From an uncultured Oxalobacter sp. (lineage in GTDB: Bacteria > Pseudomonadota > Gammaproteobacteria > Burkholderiales > Burkholderiaceae_D): DNA of 53,603 nucleotides. Shown here piece after piece: positions 10,607 through 21,157 of this stretch. The stretch lies in NCBI GenBank assembly GCA_934401755.1, contig CAKRSU010000011.1, forward strand, positions 1 to 53,603. Direction: 5' to 3'. Position 1 is the first letter of the stretch; every line of letters begins with the position of its first letter. A program made the translations under genes and the position numbers. The notes beneath the pieces were generated by a model, which saw nothing but the letters and a program-made list of their open reading frames with translations, had not been told where the DNA came from and did not search any database.

Positions 10607-10752
10607 GCTATCATTTTTCACCTTTTGGATTATTTTTTGCCAAAATACACGCTCTACGAAAAACTTCTTCTTACATCTCTGCACGACTGACATTCCTTAT
10701 TATCAGATAAAATATTTATTCTACTGCATCCATTTAAACAATCGATAGACCA

Positions 10753-12180
10753 TCATAAATTTAAAGCACGAGATTGCACATCTAATGCGGATTCTCGCAC
10801 AACTTCTGATAAAGTAGGATGCGCATGGCAAATACATGCAATATCTTCTGATGATGCCCGAAAAGTCATTGCCATTGCAACTTCAGCAATTAATTCAGAA
10901 ACATGAGGACCTATCATATGAACACCTAATACTTCCCCAGTACGAGCATCTGCAATTGTTTTAACAAAACCGCTGATACTCCCCATTGTTCTTGCTCTGC
11001 CATTTACTTTAAACGGACATCGTCCAATTTTTATGGGATGATTTTTAGCCAACAGTTCTTCTTCCGTTTTCCCAATCCATGCAACTTCAGGATGAGTGTA
11101 TACTGTCCATGGAATTAAATTAAAATCAACTTCCGCATACTGCCCTGCAATTCGTTCAGCAACAGCAATACCTTCTTCTTCGGCCTTATGTGCTAGCATC
11201 GGACCACGAACGACATCCCCAATAGCCCAAACATTTGGCACATTGGTATGGCATTGATCATCTACCGGTATAAATCCTTTATCATCCGTTATGATGCCAA
11301 TAGTGTGCAGTCCTAAATCACTTGTATTAGGAATCCGACCAATAGCAATAAGCACTTTATCAAAAATAGCCCGCTGCAATTTACCATCAGTTGTACCATA
11401 AGCAACTGCGACACCATTTTCTGTTTTTTCAATCCGTTTAACGTGCGTTGCCGTTAAAAAATGGAGACCCTGTTGCTCGAATCGTTTTTGAGCTTCTAAT
11501 GCAATCTCTTTATCTGCCCCAGCAAGAATATGCGGTAATGTTTCAAACAATGTAACATCTGCTCCTAATCTTCGCCAGACAGAGCCCAGTTCTAATCCGA
11601 TAACGCCGGCACCAATCACAGCTAACCGATTAGGAACTTGATTTAATGCAAGCGCTCCCGTATTAGAAAGAATAAACATTTCATCAAATGCGACGTCTTT
11701 CCATGCACGAGGCTGAGATCCCGTTGCAATAATGAGATGTTTTGCAATAATCTGTTTTCTTGATGTTTCTTCCCAAACATCTAACAAATATCCCACTTCC
11801 GTTTTACCTACAATTTGAGCTCTTCCAGATACCAATGGAATACGATTTTTTTTAAACAACCATAAAATCCCTTCGTTGGTTTGTTGAACAAGGGATTCTC
11901 GTCGTTTTTGCATCTGCGCTATATCTAAACTGATAGTTCCAATATTAATTCCCCATGAAAAAAAATCAGAACAAGCTTCTTCATATTTTGCAGATGCTTC
12001 AAGCATTGCTTTAGAAGGAATACAGCCAACATTAGCACATGTCCCACCTGGTGCAGGTTTCCCATTCATTTTCCATGCATCAATACAAATCGTTTTCAAC
12101 CCCAATTGAGCACAGCGAATCGCCGCAATATATCCGCCAGGACCTGCTCCAATGACAACAACATCGTATTCAGGTTTCAT
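10753..12180 (-). CDS. lpdA: Dihydrolipoyl dehydrogenase (E3)
   Basis: FAD flavoprotein that reoxidises the dihydrolipoyl group of the E2 subunit with NAD+. The product has 475 residues, normal for E3. The N-terminal FAD fold starts VVVIGAGPGGYIAA, the redox-active disulfide sits in GGTCANVGCIPSKAML, a second Rossmann fold (LAVIGAGVIGLELGSVW) binds NAD, and the C-terminal His-Pro-Thr-Leu-Ser-Glu motif carries the catalytic base. The start at 12180 is chosen because GAAGGA lies 6 bases upstream; the frame opens 7 codons earlier at 12201. It starts 10 bases after the sucB stop, so it is the dedicated E3 of the 2-oxoglutarate dehydrogenase operon, although E3 can be shared with other complexes. 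Confidence 0.95.
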   Translation of the reverse strand: MKPEYDVVVIGAGPGGYIAAIRCAQLGLKTICIDAWKMNGKPAPGGTCANVGCIPSKAMLEASAKYEEACSDFFSWGINIGTISLDIAQMQKRRESLVQQTNEGILWLFKKNRIPLVSGRAQIVGKTEVGYLLDVWEETSRKQIIAKHLIIATGSQPRAWKDVAFDEMFILSNTGALALNQVPNRLAVIGAGVIGLELGSVWRRLGADVTLFETLPHILAGADKEIALEAQKRFEQQGLHFLTATHVKRIEKTENGVAVAYGTTDGKLQRAIFDKVLIAIGRIPNTSDLGLHTIGIITDDKGFIPVDDQCHTNVPNVWAIGDVVRGPMLAHKAEEEGIAVAERIAGQYAEVDFNLIPWTVYTHPEVAWIGKTEEELLAKNHPIKIGRCPFKVNGRARTMGSISGFVKTIADARTGEVLGVHMIGPHVSELIAEVAMAMTFRASSEDIACICHAHPTLSEVVRESALDVQSRALNL

Positions 12181-12190
12181 GAACATTCCT

Positions 12191-13447
12191 TCAAAGATCA
12201 AGTAATAATCGTGTTGGATCTTCTAACGTTTCTTTAATCGTCTTTAAGGCCAATACTGCCTCACGACCATCAATTAAACGATGATCGTAAGAAAGTGCTA
12301 AAAAATTCATTGGACGAATGACAATTTGTCCATTCTCAACAACTGGACGATCTTTCGTTGCATGAATTCCTAAAATCGCCGATTGAGGGGGATTAATAAT
12401 CGGCGTTGATAACATGGAACCAAAAATTCCTCCATTGGAAATTGAAAAAGTTCCGCCCGTTAAATCTTGTAGCGTCAATTTATTGAATTTTGCCTTGTCT
12501 GATAACTCATTAATTTTTCGTTCAATCTCTGCAATTGTCATCAAATCTGCATCAAAAAGAATAGGAACAACCAAACCACGAGGAGAACTAACTGCAATTC
12601 CAATATCAAAATAACCATGATAGACAATATCATGACCATCAATGGAAGCATTAATAATCGGATAGCGTTTTAATGCCGTAATAACTGCTTTCACAAAAAA
12701 AGACATTATCCCTAAACGAACACCATGTTTTCTTTCAAAGCTTTCTGCGAATTTTGCTCTAAGATCCATGATAGGCTTCATATTCACTTCATTAAAAGTA
12801 GTCAATGAAGCCATTGACTGTTGAGCATTAATTAATCGCTCTGCCACTCGAGCTCGAAGGCGTGTCATAGGGACACGACTTTCCATTCGAGAAAAACGAT
12901 CCTGCGTTTTTTGATCTTTTACACTAACTGGTGGTACATTTGACTCATCCAATCGCATATCAATATCAGAATGGGATAATGTCTGAGCAAAAGGTAAAGC
13001 AGAACTATCCTCTTTCATTGCTTGTTGAACATCAGATACGGTTACTCTGCCTCCTTTACCCGTTCCTTGCAAAGTTGAAATATCGATATGATTATCAGCA
13101 ATCATACGCCGTGCAGCGGGCATCACAATCCCCGCAGGATAATCTTTGTCTATTGTTTGATTATCCGATGTTGCCGATAAAATCGAAGGATCAGATTCTA
13201 TAGCGATAGAAGTATCGATCGTTCCAATGACTTCTCCTGAATGAACGACAGCACCATTCTCTTTAAGAATATGAGTTAAAACACCCTCGCCGGGACAAGG
13301 TAACTCCAAAACGACTTTATCTGTTTCAATATCAACCAAATTTTCCTCTAAAGAAACCGTCTCTCCTGCTTTTTTATGCCATTCTAATAAAGAAGCCTCA
13401 GTGACTGATTCTGAAAGTTGAGGAACTTTTATTTCCAAGAGCGCCAT
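12191..13447 (-). CDS. sucB: 2-oxoglutarate dehydrogenase E2, dihydrolipoyl succinyltransferase
   Basis: Transfers the succinyl group from lipoamide to CoA in the TCA cycle. It has 418 residues, with one N-terminal lipoyl domain whose lysine lies in [16 protein letters not shown] context (ETDKVVLEL), a Ser/Asp-rich linker, a peripheral-subunit-binding domain around residues 110-150 ([13 protein letters not shown]), and a catalytic domain ending in the acyltransferase motif [11 protein letters not shown] near the C-terminus. The ATG at 13447 is preceded by GGAGAG and gives the usual [15 protein letters not shown] start; the frame itself opens 8 codons earlier. The gene sits 20 bases after sucA and 10 before lpdA, the classic E1-E2-E3 order. 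Confidence 0.95.
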   Translation of the reverse strand: MALLEIKVPQLSESVTEASLLEWHKKAGETVSLEENLVDIETDKVVLELPCPGEGVLTHILKENGAVVHSGEVIGTIDTSIAIESDPSILSATSDNQTIDKDYPAGIVMPAARRMIADNHIDISTLQGTGKGGRVTVSDVQQAMKEDSSALPFAQTLSHSDIDMRLDESNVPPVSVKDQKTQDRFSRMESRVPMTRLRARVAERLINAQQSMASLTTFNEVNMKPIMDLRAKFAESFERKHGVRLGIMSFFVKAVITALKRYPIINASIDGHDIVYHGYFDIGIAVSSPRGLVVPILFDADLMTIAEIERKINELSDKAKFNKLTLQDLTGGTFSISNGGIFGSMLSTPIINPPQSAILGIHATKDRPVVENGQIVIRPMNFLALSYDHRLIDGREAVLALKTIKETLEDPTRLLLDL

Positions 13448-13467
13448 ATTTCTCTCCATTATCCATA

Positions 13468-16323
13468 TCAACGAGATATCACATCTTTTTGCAAGGGACC
13501 AAAAGCTGCCTCAATCAGTTCTTTTTGCTGTTGAAGATGTTTTTGAAAATAACCAACGGCAGGAGACGATGAGGCAGGACGACTCGAACAAGATAATACT
13601 TGCCCAACTTTCATACAGGCCAATATCGGCCGAATCATTTGCAACCACGCACCTTGGTTTTCTGGTTCATCTTGAACCCAAACAATTTCTTTTAAAGAAG
13701 GATACTTTTGTAATTCTGCTTGCAAAAGATCATGAGGAAATGGATATAATTCTTCCAATCGGATGATTGCAATATTTTTGATGGATTGAGTATTTCGCTT
13801 TTGACGCAAATCATAATATATACGTCCCGAACAAAGTAATACCCTTTCAACCGCTTTAGACTGAATTGAAGCATCTGTTTCAGATAAAACAGCCCTAAAA
13901 CCTCCTTTAACAAATTCTTCCAATGGAGACGAAGCCTCCTTATTTCGAAGAAGTGACTTGGGCGTCATAATCATTAAAGGCTTACGTTGTTTTCTCAGCA
14001 TTTGACGTCGAAGCACATGAAAAATTTGAGATGCTGTTGTAGGTTGTACCACTTGGATATTATGGTTTGCACATAATTGTAAATAACGTTCTAGCCGTGC
14101 AGAAGAATGTTCTGGGCCTTGCCCCTCATATCCATGCGGCAACAACATAACCAATCCACATAGTCGTCCCCACTTGGCTTCCCCCGATGTGATAAATTGG
14201 TCAATCACAACTTGAGCACCATTTGCAAAATCCCCAAACTGAGCTTCCCACAATGTTAATGTATTCGGAGATGACGTCGCATAGCCATACTCAAAAGCAA
14301 GAACCGCTAATTCGGATAAAACAGAATTAATAATCGTAAAATCCGATTGATCTGGTGAAATATGCTTTAAGGGAATATAAACACGTTTATCATCGATATT
14401 GGGAGTTTGATCATGCAATTCTGCATGGCGATGGACAAATGTCCCTCGTCCAGAATCTTCCCCTGTTAATCTAACTGCATATCCAGCAGATAGTAATGAT
14501 GCATACGCTAAATGTTCTGCCATTCCCCAATCAACGGGGATTGTTTCATTCCCCATTTCAATACGATTATGGATGACTCGCTCTACTAACGGATGCAATT
14601 TTAACCACGCTGGCATATCAGTTATACGCTGAATTAATTGCTTTAATTCATTAATAGGTACCGATGTATCAACGAATTCTGAGAAAGATTGTCCTTCTAA
14701 AATCGATTGCCATTGTAATGCAGACGACGTTTGAACCTGTGATGCCGAATGAACAATCGATTCTCCTTCATCCATTTTCATACGATAAGCCGAAATAAGC
14801 GCCTCTTTATCGGTCTTTTGGATAATGCCTTGTTCAATTAATTTTTCAGCATAACGATGACAAACACCAGGGTGCATTTCAATTTTTCGATACATAAGAG
14901 GTTGAGTCATTGCGGGAGTATCTTGTTCGTTATGTCCTAACTTACGAAAACAAACAATATCCAAAACAACATCCTTTTTGAACATCATTCTAAAGTCAAG
15001 TGCAACACTTGCCGCCCAAACCACCGCTTCAGGATCATCACCATTAACATGTAAAACAGGGGCCTCAATGACTTTAACAATATCTGTACAATAAAGTGAA
15101 GAACGCGCATCACGAGGATCAGACGTTGTAAACCCAATTTGATTATTAATGACAATATGAAGAGTTCCTCCTGTGCCATAACCCGGGGTTTGTGCCATAT
15201 TCAAAGTTTCTTGTATGACTCCTTGACCTGCAAAAGCAGCATCTCCATGAATTAAAATCGGCATTGTTTGGGAACCATCTAAATCTTTTCGATGCATCAT
15301 CCTAGCCTTAGTTGATCCTTCAACAACTGGATTGACCACTTCCAAGTGAGAAGGATTAAACGCTAATGAAAGATGAACGGGGCCACCTTGTGTAGAAATA
15401 TCTTGCACAAAACCTTGATGATACTTAACATCTCCTGCTGGCAATTCATTTTCAAGTGCCTTTCCTTCAAATTCAGCAAAAAGCTCAAAAGGCGATTTGC
15501 CCATAATATTGACTAAGACATTTAAACGCCCTCTATGCGCCATTCCTAAAACAAGTTCCTTAATACCTTGTTGTCCTGCCCTTTGTATAATGGCATCTAA
15601 TGCAGGAATTAAACTCTCCCCGCCTTCAAGAGAAAAACGTTTTTGACCAACATAACGAGTATTAAGATAATGTTCAAATCCCTCCGCTGCCACTAATTTT
15701 TCTAAAATATGGCGTTTTTGAGTATCCGAAAAATTGGGGTTAGACTGAACAGATTCAAGCCGTTTAAGTAACCAATCTTTTTGAGATTGGTCACTTATAT
15801 ACATAAATTCAGCCCCAATGCTTTTACAATAGGTTTCTTCTAAATAATGAATTAATTCTTTTAATGTTGCCTTTTCTTGACCAAACCCCGTATTACTAAT
15901 ATCAAACATTTGATTGATATCTGCTTGATTTAATCCATAAAAAGCGGGATCTAATTCATCAATATTAGGCAAATCATGCAACTCAAGCGGATCAATTTTT
16001 GCTTTAAAAGTTCCTAAGAAACGATAGGCTAATATCAATTGCTGCACTGCAATTGATTGATGAATTGATTCGGTATTCTCTAATAACGTAGCCGCTCTTG
16101 TCGAAAAATGTTTATCCCTATTAACATAGCTCGCTAAAACTTGAGCATGATTGATATCTGCATGGAACGTTCCATCAGACGAAGGCCATTTTTGAAGCGT
16201 TAAAAAATAATCCCGCCAATGTTTAGGAACAGAAGCGGGATTATCTAACCATGATTCATAAAGCGATTCAATATAAGAAGCATTACCTGCAAACAAATAA
16301 GAATTTTGCCCATATTCACTCAT
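13468..16323 (-). CDS. sucA: 2-oxoglutarate dehydrogenase E1 component
   Basis: Thiamine-diphosphate enzyme that decarboxylates 2-oxoglutarate and succinylates the lipoyl arm of SucB. From ATG 16323 it is 951 residues, the usual size. The N-terminus ([18 protein letters not shown]) is the conserved E2-binding helix; the long transketolase-like body contains [10 protein letters not shown], the [10 protein letters not shown] thiamine-site motif and [12 protein letters not shown]. The frame opens 23 codons further upstream with no family similarity, so the later start is chosen. It leads the sucA-sucB-lpdA operon. A complete 2-oxoglutarate dehydrogenase argues against a strongly reduced or strictly anaerobic metabolism. 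Confidence 0.95.
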   Translation of the reverse strand: MSEYGQNSYLFAGNASYIESLYESWLDNPASVPKHWRDYFLTLQKWPSSDGTFHADINHAQVLASYVNRDKHFSTRAATLLENTESIHQSIAVQQLILAYRFLGTFKAKIDPLELHDLPNIDELDPAFYGLNQADINQMFDISNTGFGQEKATLKELIHYLEETYCKSIGAEFMYISDQSQKDWLLKRLESVQSNPNFSDTQKRHILEKLVAAEGFEHYLNTRYVGQKRFSLEGGESLIPALDAIIQRAGQQGIKELVLGMAHRGRLNVLVNIMGKSPFELFAEFEGKALENELPAGDVKYHQGFVQDISTQGGPVHLSLAFNPSHLEVVNPVVEGSTKARMMHRKDLDGSQTMPILIHGDAAFAGQGVIQETLNMAQTPGYGTGGTLHIVINNQIGFTTSDPRDARSSLYCTDIVKVIEAPVLHVNGDDPEAVVWAASVALDFRMMFKKDVVLDIVCFRKLGHNEQDTPAMTQPLMYRKIEMHPGVCHRYAEKLIEQGIIQKTDKEALISAYRMKMDEGESIVHSASQVQTSSALQWQSILEGQSFSEFVDTSVPINELKQLIQRITDMPAWLKLHPLVERVIHNRIEMGNETIPVDWGMAEHLAYASLLSAGYAVRLTGEDSGRGTFVHRHAELHDQTPNIDDKRVYIPLKHISPDQSDFTIINSVLSELAVLAFEYGYATSSPNTLTLWEAQFGDFANGAQVVIDQFITSGEAKWGRLCGLVMLLPHGYEGQGPEHSSARLERYLQLCANHNIQVVQPTTASQIFHVLRRQMLRKQRKPLMIMTPKSLLRNKEASSPLEEFVKGGFRAVLSETDASIQSKAVERVLLCSGRIYYDLRQKRNTQSIKNIAIIRLEELYPFPHDLLQAELQKYPSLKEIVWVQDEPENQGAWLQMIRPILACMKVGQVLSCSSRPASSSPAVGYFQKHLQQQKELIEAAFGPLQKDVISR

Positions 16324-16482
16324 CACGATATGGCCTTTCTTTTTGACATTGAAGAAGTATTTATAACGGGTACCTTCAACTAAAAAATTCAATCGGTAAG
16401 TACTATCTGATTATACCTTGTTAAAAGAAAAATCATTTTCCAATTTTCAGATTATTTAGAAAGACTTATGCTTTATATCTTA

Positions 16483-18084
16483 TTATTTGACGTACTTTTT
16501 GATATCTGCTGTTAATTTTTTAAGCTGTGAATTAGCACAACGATAATATGCCGTCTGTTGAACAATGTCTCCCGTTGCTTTGTCCGCTTGTTCAGAACAA
16601 GATTTTTCAATCAATATCTCGCTTTCACGTAACTTTGACATTAATGTGGTCTGTTTTTTAGCAGAAAGTCGCTTCCATACTTTAGTAAATTCCTGGTTTA
16701 ACTGTTTATTATTTTTTATAGCCAAATTAAGCATTGATTTTTGTTGATCATCTGGCTCAGAACTATTATTAGTAATTATTTGTGATACGACTTTATTGGG
16801 AACATGATTTATTGAAGAAGAAACCGCTTTAACCTTCTTTGCCTTTACATAGTGATAAGGAAAAACTTTCTGAAGTTCATAAGACGCACCAAAACACAAT
16901 AACGGTAACAACGGCAATACGATGAAATCATATGTCGTCATGGATAATAGAAAAGGCTTTTCAGGAATTTTCAAATTTTGAGATATCGATTCTGGATCTT
17001 CATGAGATAAATTATTAGAGATTTGATAATGTGTTAAGCTTCGTTGTTTAAGTTTACGGGAATAACGCCGAATACTGGCTCGACGAAACACCCAAAATAA
17101 AAACATAATAACGATTGGAACGATAAATACAAACCAGTTTAATGTCTCTTTAAAAAGACTATAACCAATCCCTCCTCCGATTAGTGTCCCAAGCCACGGA
17201 ATATGCCCCATATAAATTTTTCTACTACGTACGGTATCCTTAGGTAAAGTGTCCCCTGTAAAATTTTTATCATTAACACCATCACACCAAACGGTATATT
17301 CATGACCTTTATAATCAAAGGTAATTTGACCGACTGGTACCATAACAGGAGTCGATGTCTTTTGGACACTACCATTCCAATTCCAATCCCGCTGCCGATC
17401 GCCTTGAGCATGTTGATGGACATTTTGATCAATAATTTGATTAACTTTATGAATGCCATCTTTTTGATAGATTTCTTCCGAAGTTATCGAAAAATCATCA
17501 ACTTCTGCATTAATCAAATAAGCCGAATCATAATGCCTTAAATCTTCAAATCCAAAAGAACGCTCTATCATTGCACTAACATCAGATGGAAGAGATTCTC
17601 CTGCATAAGAAACCACCGCAAAATCCCCTACATCTTGACCACTCGCCGGACGCCAATCCGTCACTGTCCGAACACGCGTTTTGCCATTAGCAATATAACT
17701 TTCTGTTCTATCATACCCAAATGATGCAGACCACGTCGCTTGATAATGGCCAGAGAAAATATAACAAGGAACATATCTCAATCGAATTGTTGTAAATGTT
17801 GCTCGATCTAAAATATCATCAGGCGCATCTTCTTGAGAAAACATATACTCATAGGCTGCATTCTTCAATTTCCGCTCGTCAATTGTCATTGGAATCACAA
17901 AGCGGGAATCATCAAAATGAGGGACTTCTTGCCTTGATGCAATGTCTACTTTATTGCCACAATAAGGACACTGTAAAGCCTGAGTATTTGGCATATACTC
18001 AAGCTTTGCTCCACAAGATTTACAGATATATTCATCAGATTGTTGAGATTGTTCCAAAGTGCGCTCTCCATTAATCTTTCGCAT
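16483..18084 (-). CDS. Zinc-ribbon membrane protein, YdjG-like
   Basis: A 533-residue protein with an N-terminal treble-clef/TFIIB-like zinc ribbon (CKSC at 21-24 and CPYC at 39-42), a large soluble domain to about residue 280, two hydrophobic stretches close together (about 288-330), another at about 388-410, and a Lys-rich C-terminal domain with three Cys. The SPFH gene and small membrane gene upstream on the same strand give the same trio as Bacillus YdjG (zinc ribbon), YdjH (membrane) and YdjI (SPFH-like), which recruit PspA to membranes under stress. The soluble domain begins VPHFDDSRFVIPMT, as in bacterial proteins often annotated TFIIB-type zinc finger proteins. It is 25 bases downstream of the membrane gene. 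Function is by analogy only; no pspA is in the window. Confidence 0.75.
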   Translation of the reverse strand: MRKINGERTLEQSQQSDEYICKSCGAKLEYMPNTQALQCPYCGNKVDIASRQEVPHFDDSRFVIPMTIDERKLKNAAYEYMFSQEDAPDDILDRATFTTIRLRYVPCYIFSGHYQATWSASFGYDRTESYIANGKTRVRTVTDWRPASGQDVGDFAVVSYAGESLPSDVSAMIERSFGFEDLRHYDSAYLINAEVDDFSITSEEIYQKDGIHKVNQIIDQNVHQHAQGDRQRDWNWNGSVQKTSTPVMVPVGQITFDYKGHEYTVWCDGVNDKNFTGDTLPKDTVRSRKIYMGHIPWLGTLIGGGIGYSLFKETLNWFVFIVPIVIMFLFWVFRRASIRRYSRKLKQRSLTHYQISNNLSHEDPESISQNLKIPEKPFLLSMTTYDFIVLPLLPLLCFGASYELQKVFPYHYVKAKKVKAVSSSINHVPNKVVSQIITNNSSEPDDQQKSMLNLAIKNNKQLNQEFTKVWKRLSAKKQTTLMSKLRESEILIEKSCSEQADKATGDIVQQTAYYRCANSQLKKLTADIKKYVK

Positions 18085-18109
18085 CTAAAGTCATCATTCA
18101 TCAATTGCA

Positions 18110-18796
18110 TTAGAATTTTGAGCGCGCTATTTTTAACTTTTGATTTCTAATCAATAGTAATTCATTGATTTTATCAATTAACGATACTGCTGCCGAAGAA
18201 GTAGTCGACTTACCAACTTCATCAGATAAATGCGTGTAAAGAATCGATTCAATCTCATCTTCTTCTGCTTTTGCAACTTGATCAATACTTGATGCACTAT
18301 AACGAATAGCGTCAGCAAGTATGACTAATTGATCCTTTAATACCGCATCATTGGCCCGTTTATTCAGTAACTGACACATACTAATCCATTCAAAACGATT
18401 GTCTGGATTTATTTTTTCATGTTTATTGATATGTTCGCCAGCCGTACTAATGGACATACCCCCTAATGCACCAAGAACAATCGTTATAATATTGCCAACC
18501 CATACCCATTTTTCAGAAAGAATCGTAACAGCCCCTAACAATACCGCAAATGCCCAAACAATCATAACGATCATAAGCATGGATAATGGCCCTAATGTCG
18601 CAATACTTCTAGCGTTGCCTTTACGACTCAACGCAAAAGGAAGCATAAACACTGAAGCCATAGTCACTGCAAATAAAAACACACTCGCATATACAGCACT
18701 CCCCCACATATTGTCTGGAATGATAATCCAAGGGATTAACAACGATGCTATAAAAACAATTGCTGATGAACATAGCAAAAATACTCGACTACGCAT
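18110..18796 (-). CDS. Four-helix membrane protein of the SPFH cluster
   Basis: Unrecognised 228-residue protein. Four hydrophobic helices are evident in the first half (about residues 5-27, 34-55, 68-90 and 95-115). The second half is soluble and helical (about 120-228), rich in Glu, Lys and Ser, and ends in a basic helix. It lies between an SPFH protein and a zinc-ribbon membrane protein on the same strand, 25 bases before the latter and about 100 after the former. By position it corresponds to YdjH of the Bacillus ydj operon, but I cannot claim homology from sequence. A scaffold that anchors the SPFH protein is a reasonable guess. Confidence 0.7.
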   Translation of the reverse strand: MRSRVFLLCSSAIVFIASLLIPWIIIPDNMWGSAVYASVFLFAVTMASVFMLPFALSRKGNARSIATLGPLSMLMIVMIVWAFAVLLGAVTILSEKWVWVGNIITIVLGALGGMSISTAGEHINKHEKINPDNRFEWISMCQLLNKRANDAVLKDQLVILADAIRYSASSIDQVAKAEEDEIESILYTHLSDEVGKSTTSSAAVSLIDKINELLLIRNQKLKIARSKF

Positions 18797-18898
18797 TTTT
18801 ATTCCTTACAAACATGTTTTTTCGATATTGAAAAATACATTTCTGATGACAATGCAAATAAATATCCGATTTCTTACTTATCTTAAATTTCTAATTAT

Positions 18899-19945
18899 TT
18901 AACCTAAAATACGCTTTTTCTCTTGAGTAAATTCTTCTTCCGTTAAAATACCTTGCGCTTTCAGCTCTGCAAGTTCTTTCAATGCTTGAATTCTTTCCTT
19001 ATAGTCAACTGAAAATGATGTTTGCGGTGAAGCCGATGGCTGGGAAACCGATTGCATCGAATTTCCAACATTCATATGAGTGGTTAAATTCCCCATCATT
19101 TCCCCCATGGGCATTCCTATGCCAACCCCCATACCAACTCCCATGCCAGCCCCCATAGCACCGCCCATATTTCCTTCATTACCTGCGGCTGTTTGCATAA
19201 CATCAAAACTACGTTCTTGCTGGTAATTGAACCCCACAATATCCATTTCTGTTTTTCTTGCTAATGCTTCTTGAAGCTTCTTATATCCCAAATTATCTTC
19301 TGGCACATTAATGGAAATAATGTTGAAATGAGTCAGCTCAACGCCATATTCATCCATATCTGGCAATAATGAAACTCGTAAAACATTAGACAATTCTTCT
19401 AAGCGAGCGGTAACGGTTAAAATAGACTCTCCCTGTTTGATAATTGCATTAGCAATTTCAGTTTTAATACGCGTTGTAAAAATACCTTTAAAATATTTAG
19501 AAATCGTCTCTGTATCAAATGCAGCCAATGTTCCGACTAACTTTAAAAGGAATTTTTTGGCATCAGAAATACGGATACCATACTGACCAAATGCACGGAC
19601 TGGCACAACAATCTTATATTGTGGATCTTGCAACTGAATAGGATCAGGCGTTCCCCAGCGAATATCCATATTGGTCTGTTTATTAACATACCAGACCTCT
19701 GCAGAAAATGGTGATTGTCCTCCAAATGGCAATCCCATTAATTTTGTCAATAATGGAATATTATTGGTACTTAAAGTATGGCGCCCTGCCATGAAAGGAC
19801 CTTCGTAAATCCCTCCTTTAACTAAATAGGCTTCTTGAGTCTCATTAACAATGAGCTGTGTCCAAGTAGACAATTCTTCAGACGGAAATTTCCATGCCAT
19901 CAAATTTGGGTTGCCATTCCATTTAACCAAGTCAATGATTGCCAT
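18899..19945 (-). CDS. SPFH-domain protein with SHOCT tail, YdjI-like
   Basis: A 348-residue cytoplasmic SPFH/band-7-type protein of the group often annotated virion core or YdjI-like. The SPFH domain covers about residues 25-235 (motifs YEGPFMAGRHTLST and DEYGVELTHFNIISINVPED). A Gly/Met-rich flexible linker (GAMGAGMGVGMGVGIGMP) follows at about 260-280, and the last ~35 residues form a SHOCT domain (ALKELAELKAQGILTEEEF), an oligomerisation module. There is no transmembrane helix, so membrane attachment would need the partners downstream. In Bacillus the YdjI homologue cooperates with PspA at damaged membranes; here the role is inferred from domain and neighbours. It is the first gene of its cluster, behind a promoter with a palindrome in the spacer. 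Confidence 0.85.
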   Translation of the reverse strand: MAIIDLVKWNGNPNLMAWKFPSEELSTWTQLIVNETQEAYLVKGGIYEGPFMAGRHTLSTNNIPLLTKLMGLPFGGQSPFSAEVWYVNKQTNMDIRWGTPDPIQLQDPQYKIVVPVRAFGQYGIRISDAKKFLLKLVGTLAAFDTETISKYFKGIFTTRIKTEIANAIIKQGESILTVTARLEELSNVLRVSLLPDMDEYGVELTHFNIISINVPEDNLGYKKLQEALARKTEMDIVGFNYQQERSFDVMQTAAGNEGNMGGAMGAGMGVGMGVGIGMPMGEMMGNLTTHMNVGNSMQSVSQPSASPQTSFSVDYKERIQALKELAELKAQGILTEEEFTQEKKRILG

Positions 19946-19990
19946 CTTTTGCTTTTTCCTTTGAAAAAATCTAAAAATTCTAATTGGGTA

Positions 19991-20019
19991 AATTTACGAA
20001 AAAGACATTGTCTTTTCAA
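19991..20019 (-). promoter_or_regulatory. Promoter with a 17-bp palindrome in its spacer
   Basis: On the minus strand TTGAAA (20019-20014) and TAAATT (19996-19991) are separated by exactly 17 bases, a good sigma-70 layout, 45 bases ahead of the SPFH start. The spacer and part of the -35 box hold the palindrome AAAAGACA-T-TGTCTTTT (20000-20016), perfect in both arms. A repressor bound there would block polymerase directly. The bases are seen; promoter and operator function are inferred. Confidence 0.5.
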
Positions 20020-20160
20020 GATCTACACATAATTGTTACGCTTTCTTACGATTGGAACAATCAAAAAAAATGTGCTTATTAAATCCTTTAAAATAACAAG
20101 CCCGTATCTATTAACAAATATACTCTTCTTATCCTAAAATAGCATTTTTCTCATCAAACA

Positions 20161-20189
20161 AAAAAAGGCCCCAATAAAAGGCCTTTCAG
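20161..20189 (-). terminator. Terminator after proC
   Basis: AAAGGCC (20164-20170) and GGCCTTT (20180-20186) form a stem. Read on the minus strand it is followed by a run of seven T, about 30 bases past the proC stop. Confidence 0.85.
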
Positions 20190-20213
20190 ACAAAAATTCA
20201 TAAAATAAAAAAC

Positions 20214-20996
20214 TTATTTTTGAAAAGCAGCACTAACTGCATCAATTAAAGCGGCACGAAAACCAGAAGATTCTAGCGCTTGAACTCCTCGAATGGTAAT
20301 TCCCCCAGGAGAACAAACATCATCTTTTAATTTACCCGGATGCTGTTCTGTATCACGTACCATTTTTCCTGCACCTAAAACAGTTTGGCTTGCCAATTTA
20401 TACGCAACAGCCCGAGGCATCCCATGAAGCACTGCACCATCTGCTAATGCTTCAATCATCATATAAACCCAAGCAGGCGCACATCCAGACAACGCCGCTC
20501 CCACTGCCATCAAATGGCTCGGCATTTCTTCTACTTTTCCCAAAGAAGCAAAAAGATTGCGAACAAAAAGTAACTGTTCTGTCGTCAAATCATTCGTTGA
20601 ATCAATCAAAGTCATGCCTTCGCCAACCATTGCAGGTGTATTGGGCATAATCGTACAAATACGAGTTGATGCATCAACAATTTCTTTATAACGCGCATAA
20701 GACCAACCTGCAGCAATGGATAAAAGTGTTTTCCCTTTTAGCAAATCCTTAAATTCAGTCAAAATGTCTTCCACATGGATAGGTTTTACCGCAATTAAAA
20801 CCATTTGACTATTTTGGATCACATCTTGGGAAGATTTTGCAATAGACATTCCACATTGAGCATTCAACGCTTTTATTTTGTCAGCATTAATATCAAAAGC
20901 AATCGTATTTTCTCCCGCTAAAAAACCGGAATTAATAGCGCCTAATAAAATTGCTGACCCCATATTTCCCATACCAATAAATCCTAATTTTTTCAT
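20214..20996 (-). CDS. proC: Pyrroline-5-carboxylate reductase
   Basis: Catalyses the last step of proline synthesis, NAD(P)H reduction of pyrroline-5-carboxylate. The product has 260 residues from the ATG at 20996. The Rossmann start KKLGFIGMGNMGSAIL, the IMPNTPAMVGEGMT segment and the C-terminal dimerisation helices with SPGGITIRGVQALE are diagnostic. The start is set by GGAAAG about 9 bases upstream; the frame opens six codons earlier. It is divergent from the serine dehydratase genes and ends at its own terminator. In many betaproteobacteria proC follows a YggS-family gene, which is absent here. Confidence 0.95.
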   Translation of the reverse strand: MKKLGFIGMGNMGSAILLGAINSGFLAGENTIAFDINADKIKALNAQCGMSIAKSSQDVIQNSQMVLIAVKPIHVEDILTEFKDLLKGKTLLSIAAGWSYARYKEIVDASTRICTIMPNTPAMVGEGMTLIDSTNDLTTEQLLFVRNLFASLGKVEEMPSHLMAVGAALSGCAPAWVYMMIEALADGAVLHGMPRAVAYKLASQTVLGAGKMVRDTEQHPGKLKDDVCSPGGITIRGVQALESSGFRAALIDAVSAAFQK

Positions 20997-21157
20997 AAAA
21001 TTCTTTCCTTTCATTTAACTGGAAAATGGCACTATAAAACTCTCTAGTCCATTATGAGATCCCATTATTATGTGACAAAATCGACTCGTTCAACATATCT
21101 ATACGGCATAAAACCATGTATGCTATATGATATATAAATTTTTAAGACTAATTCAGT

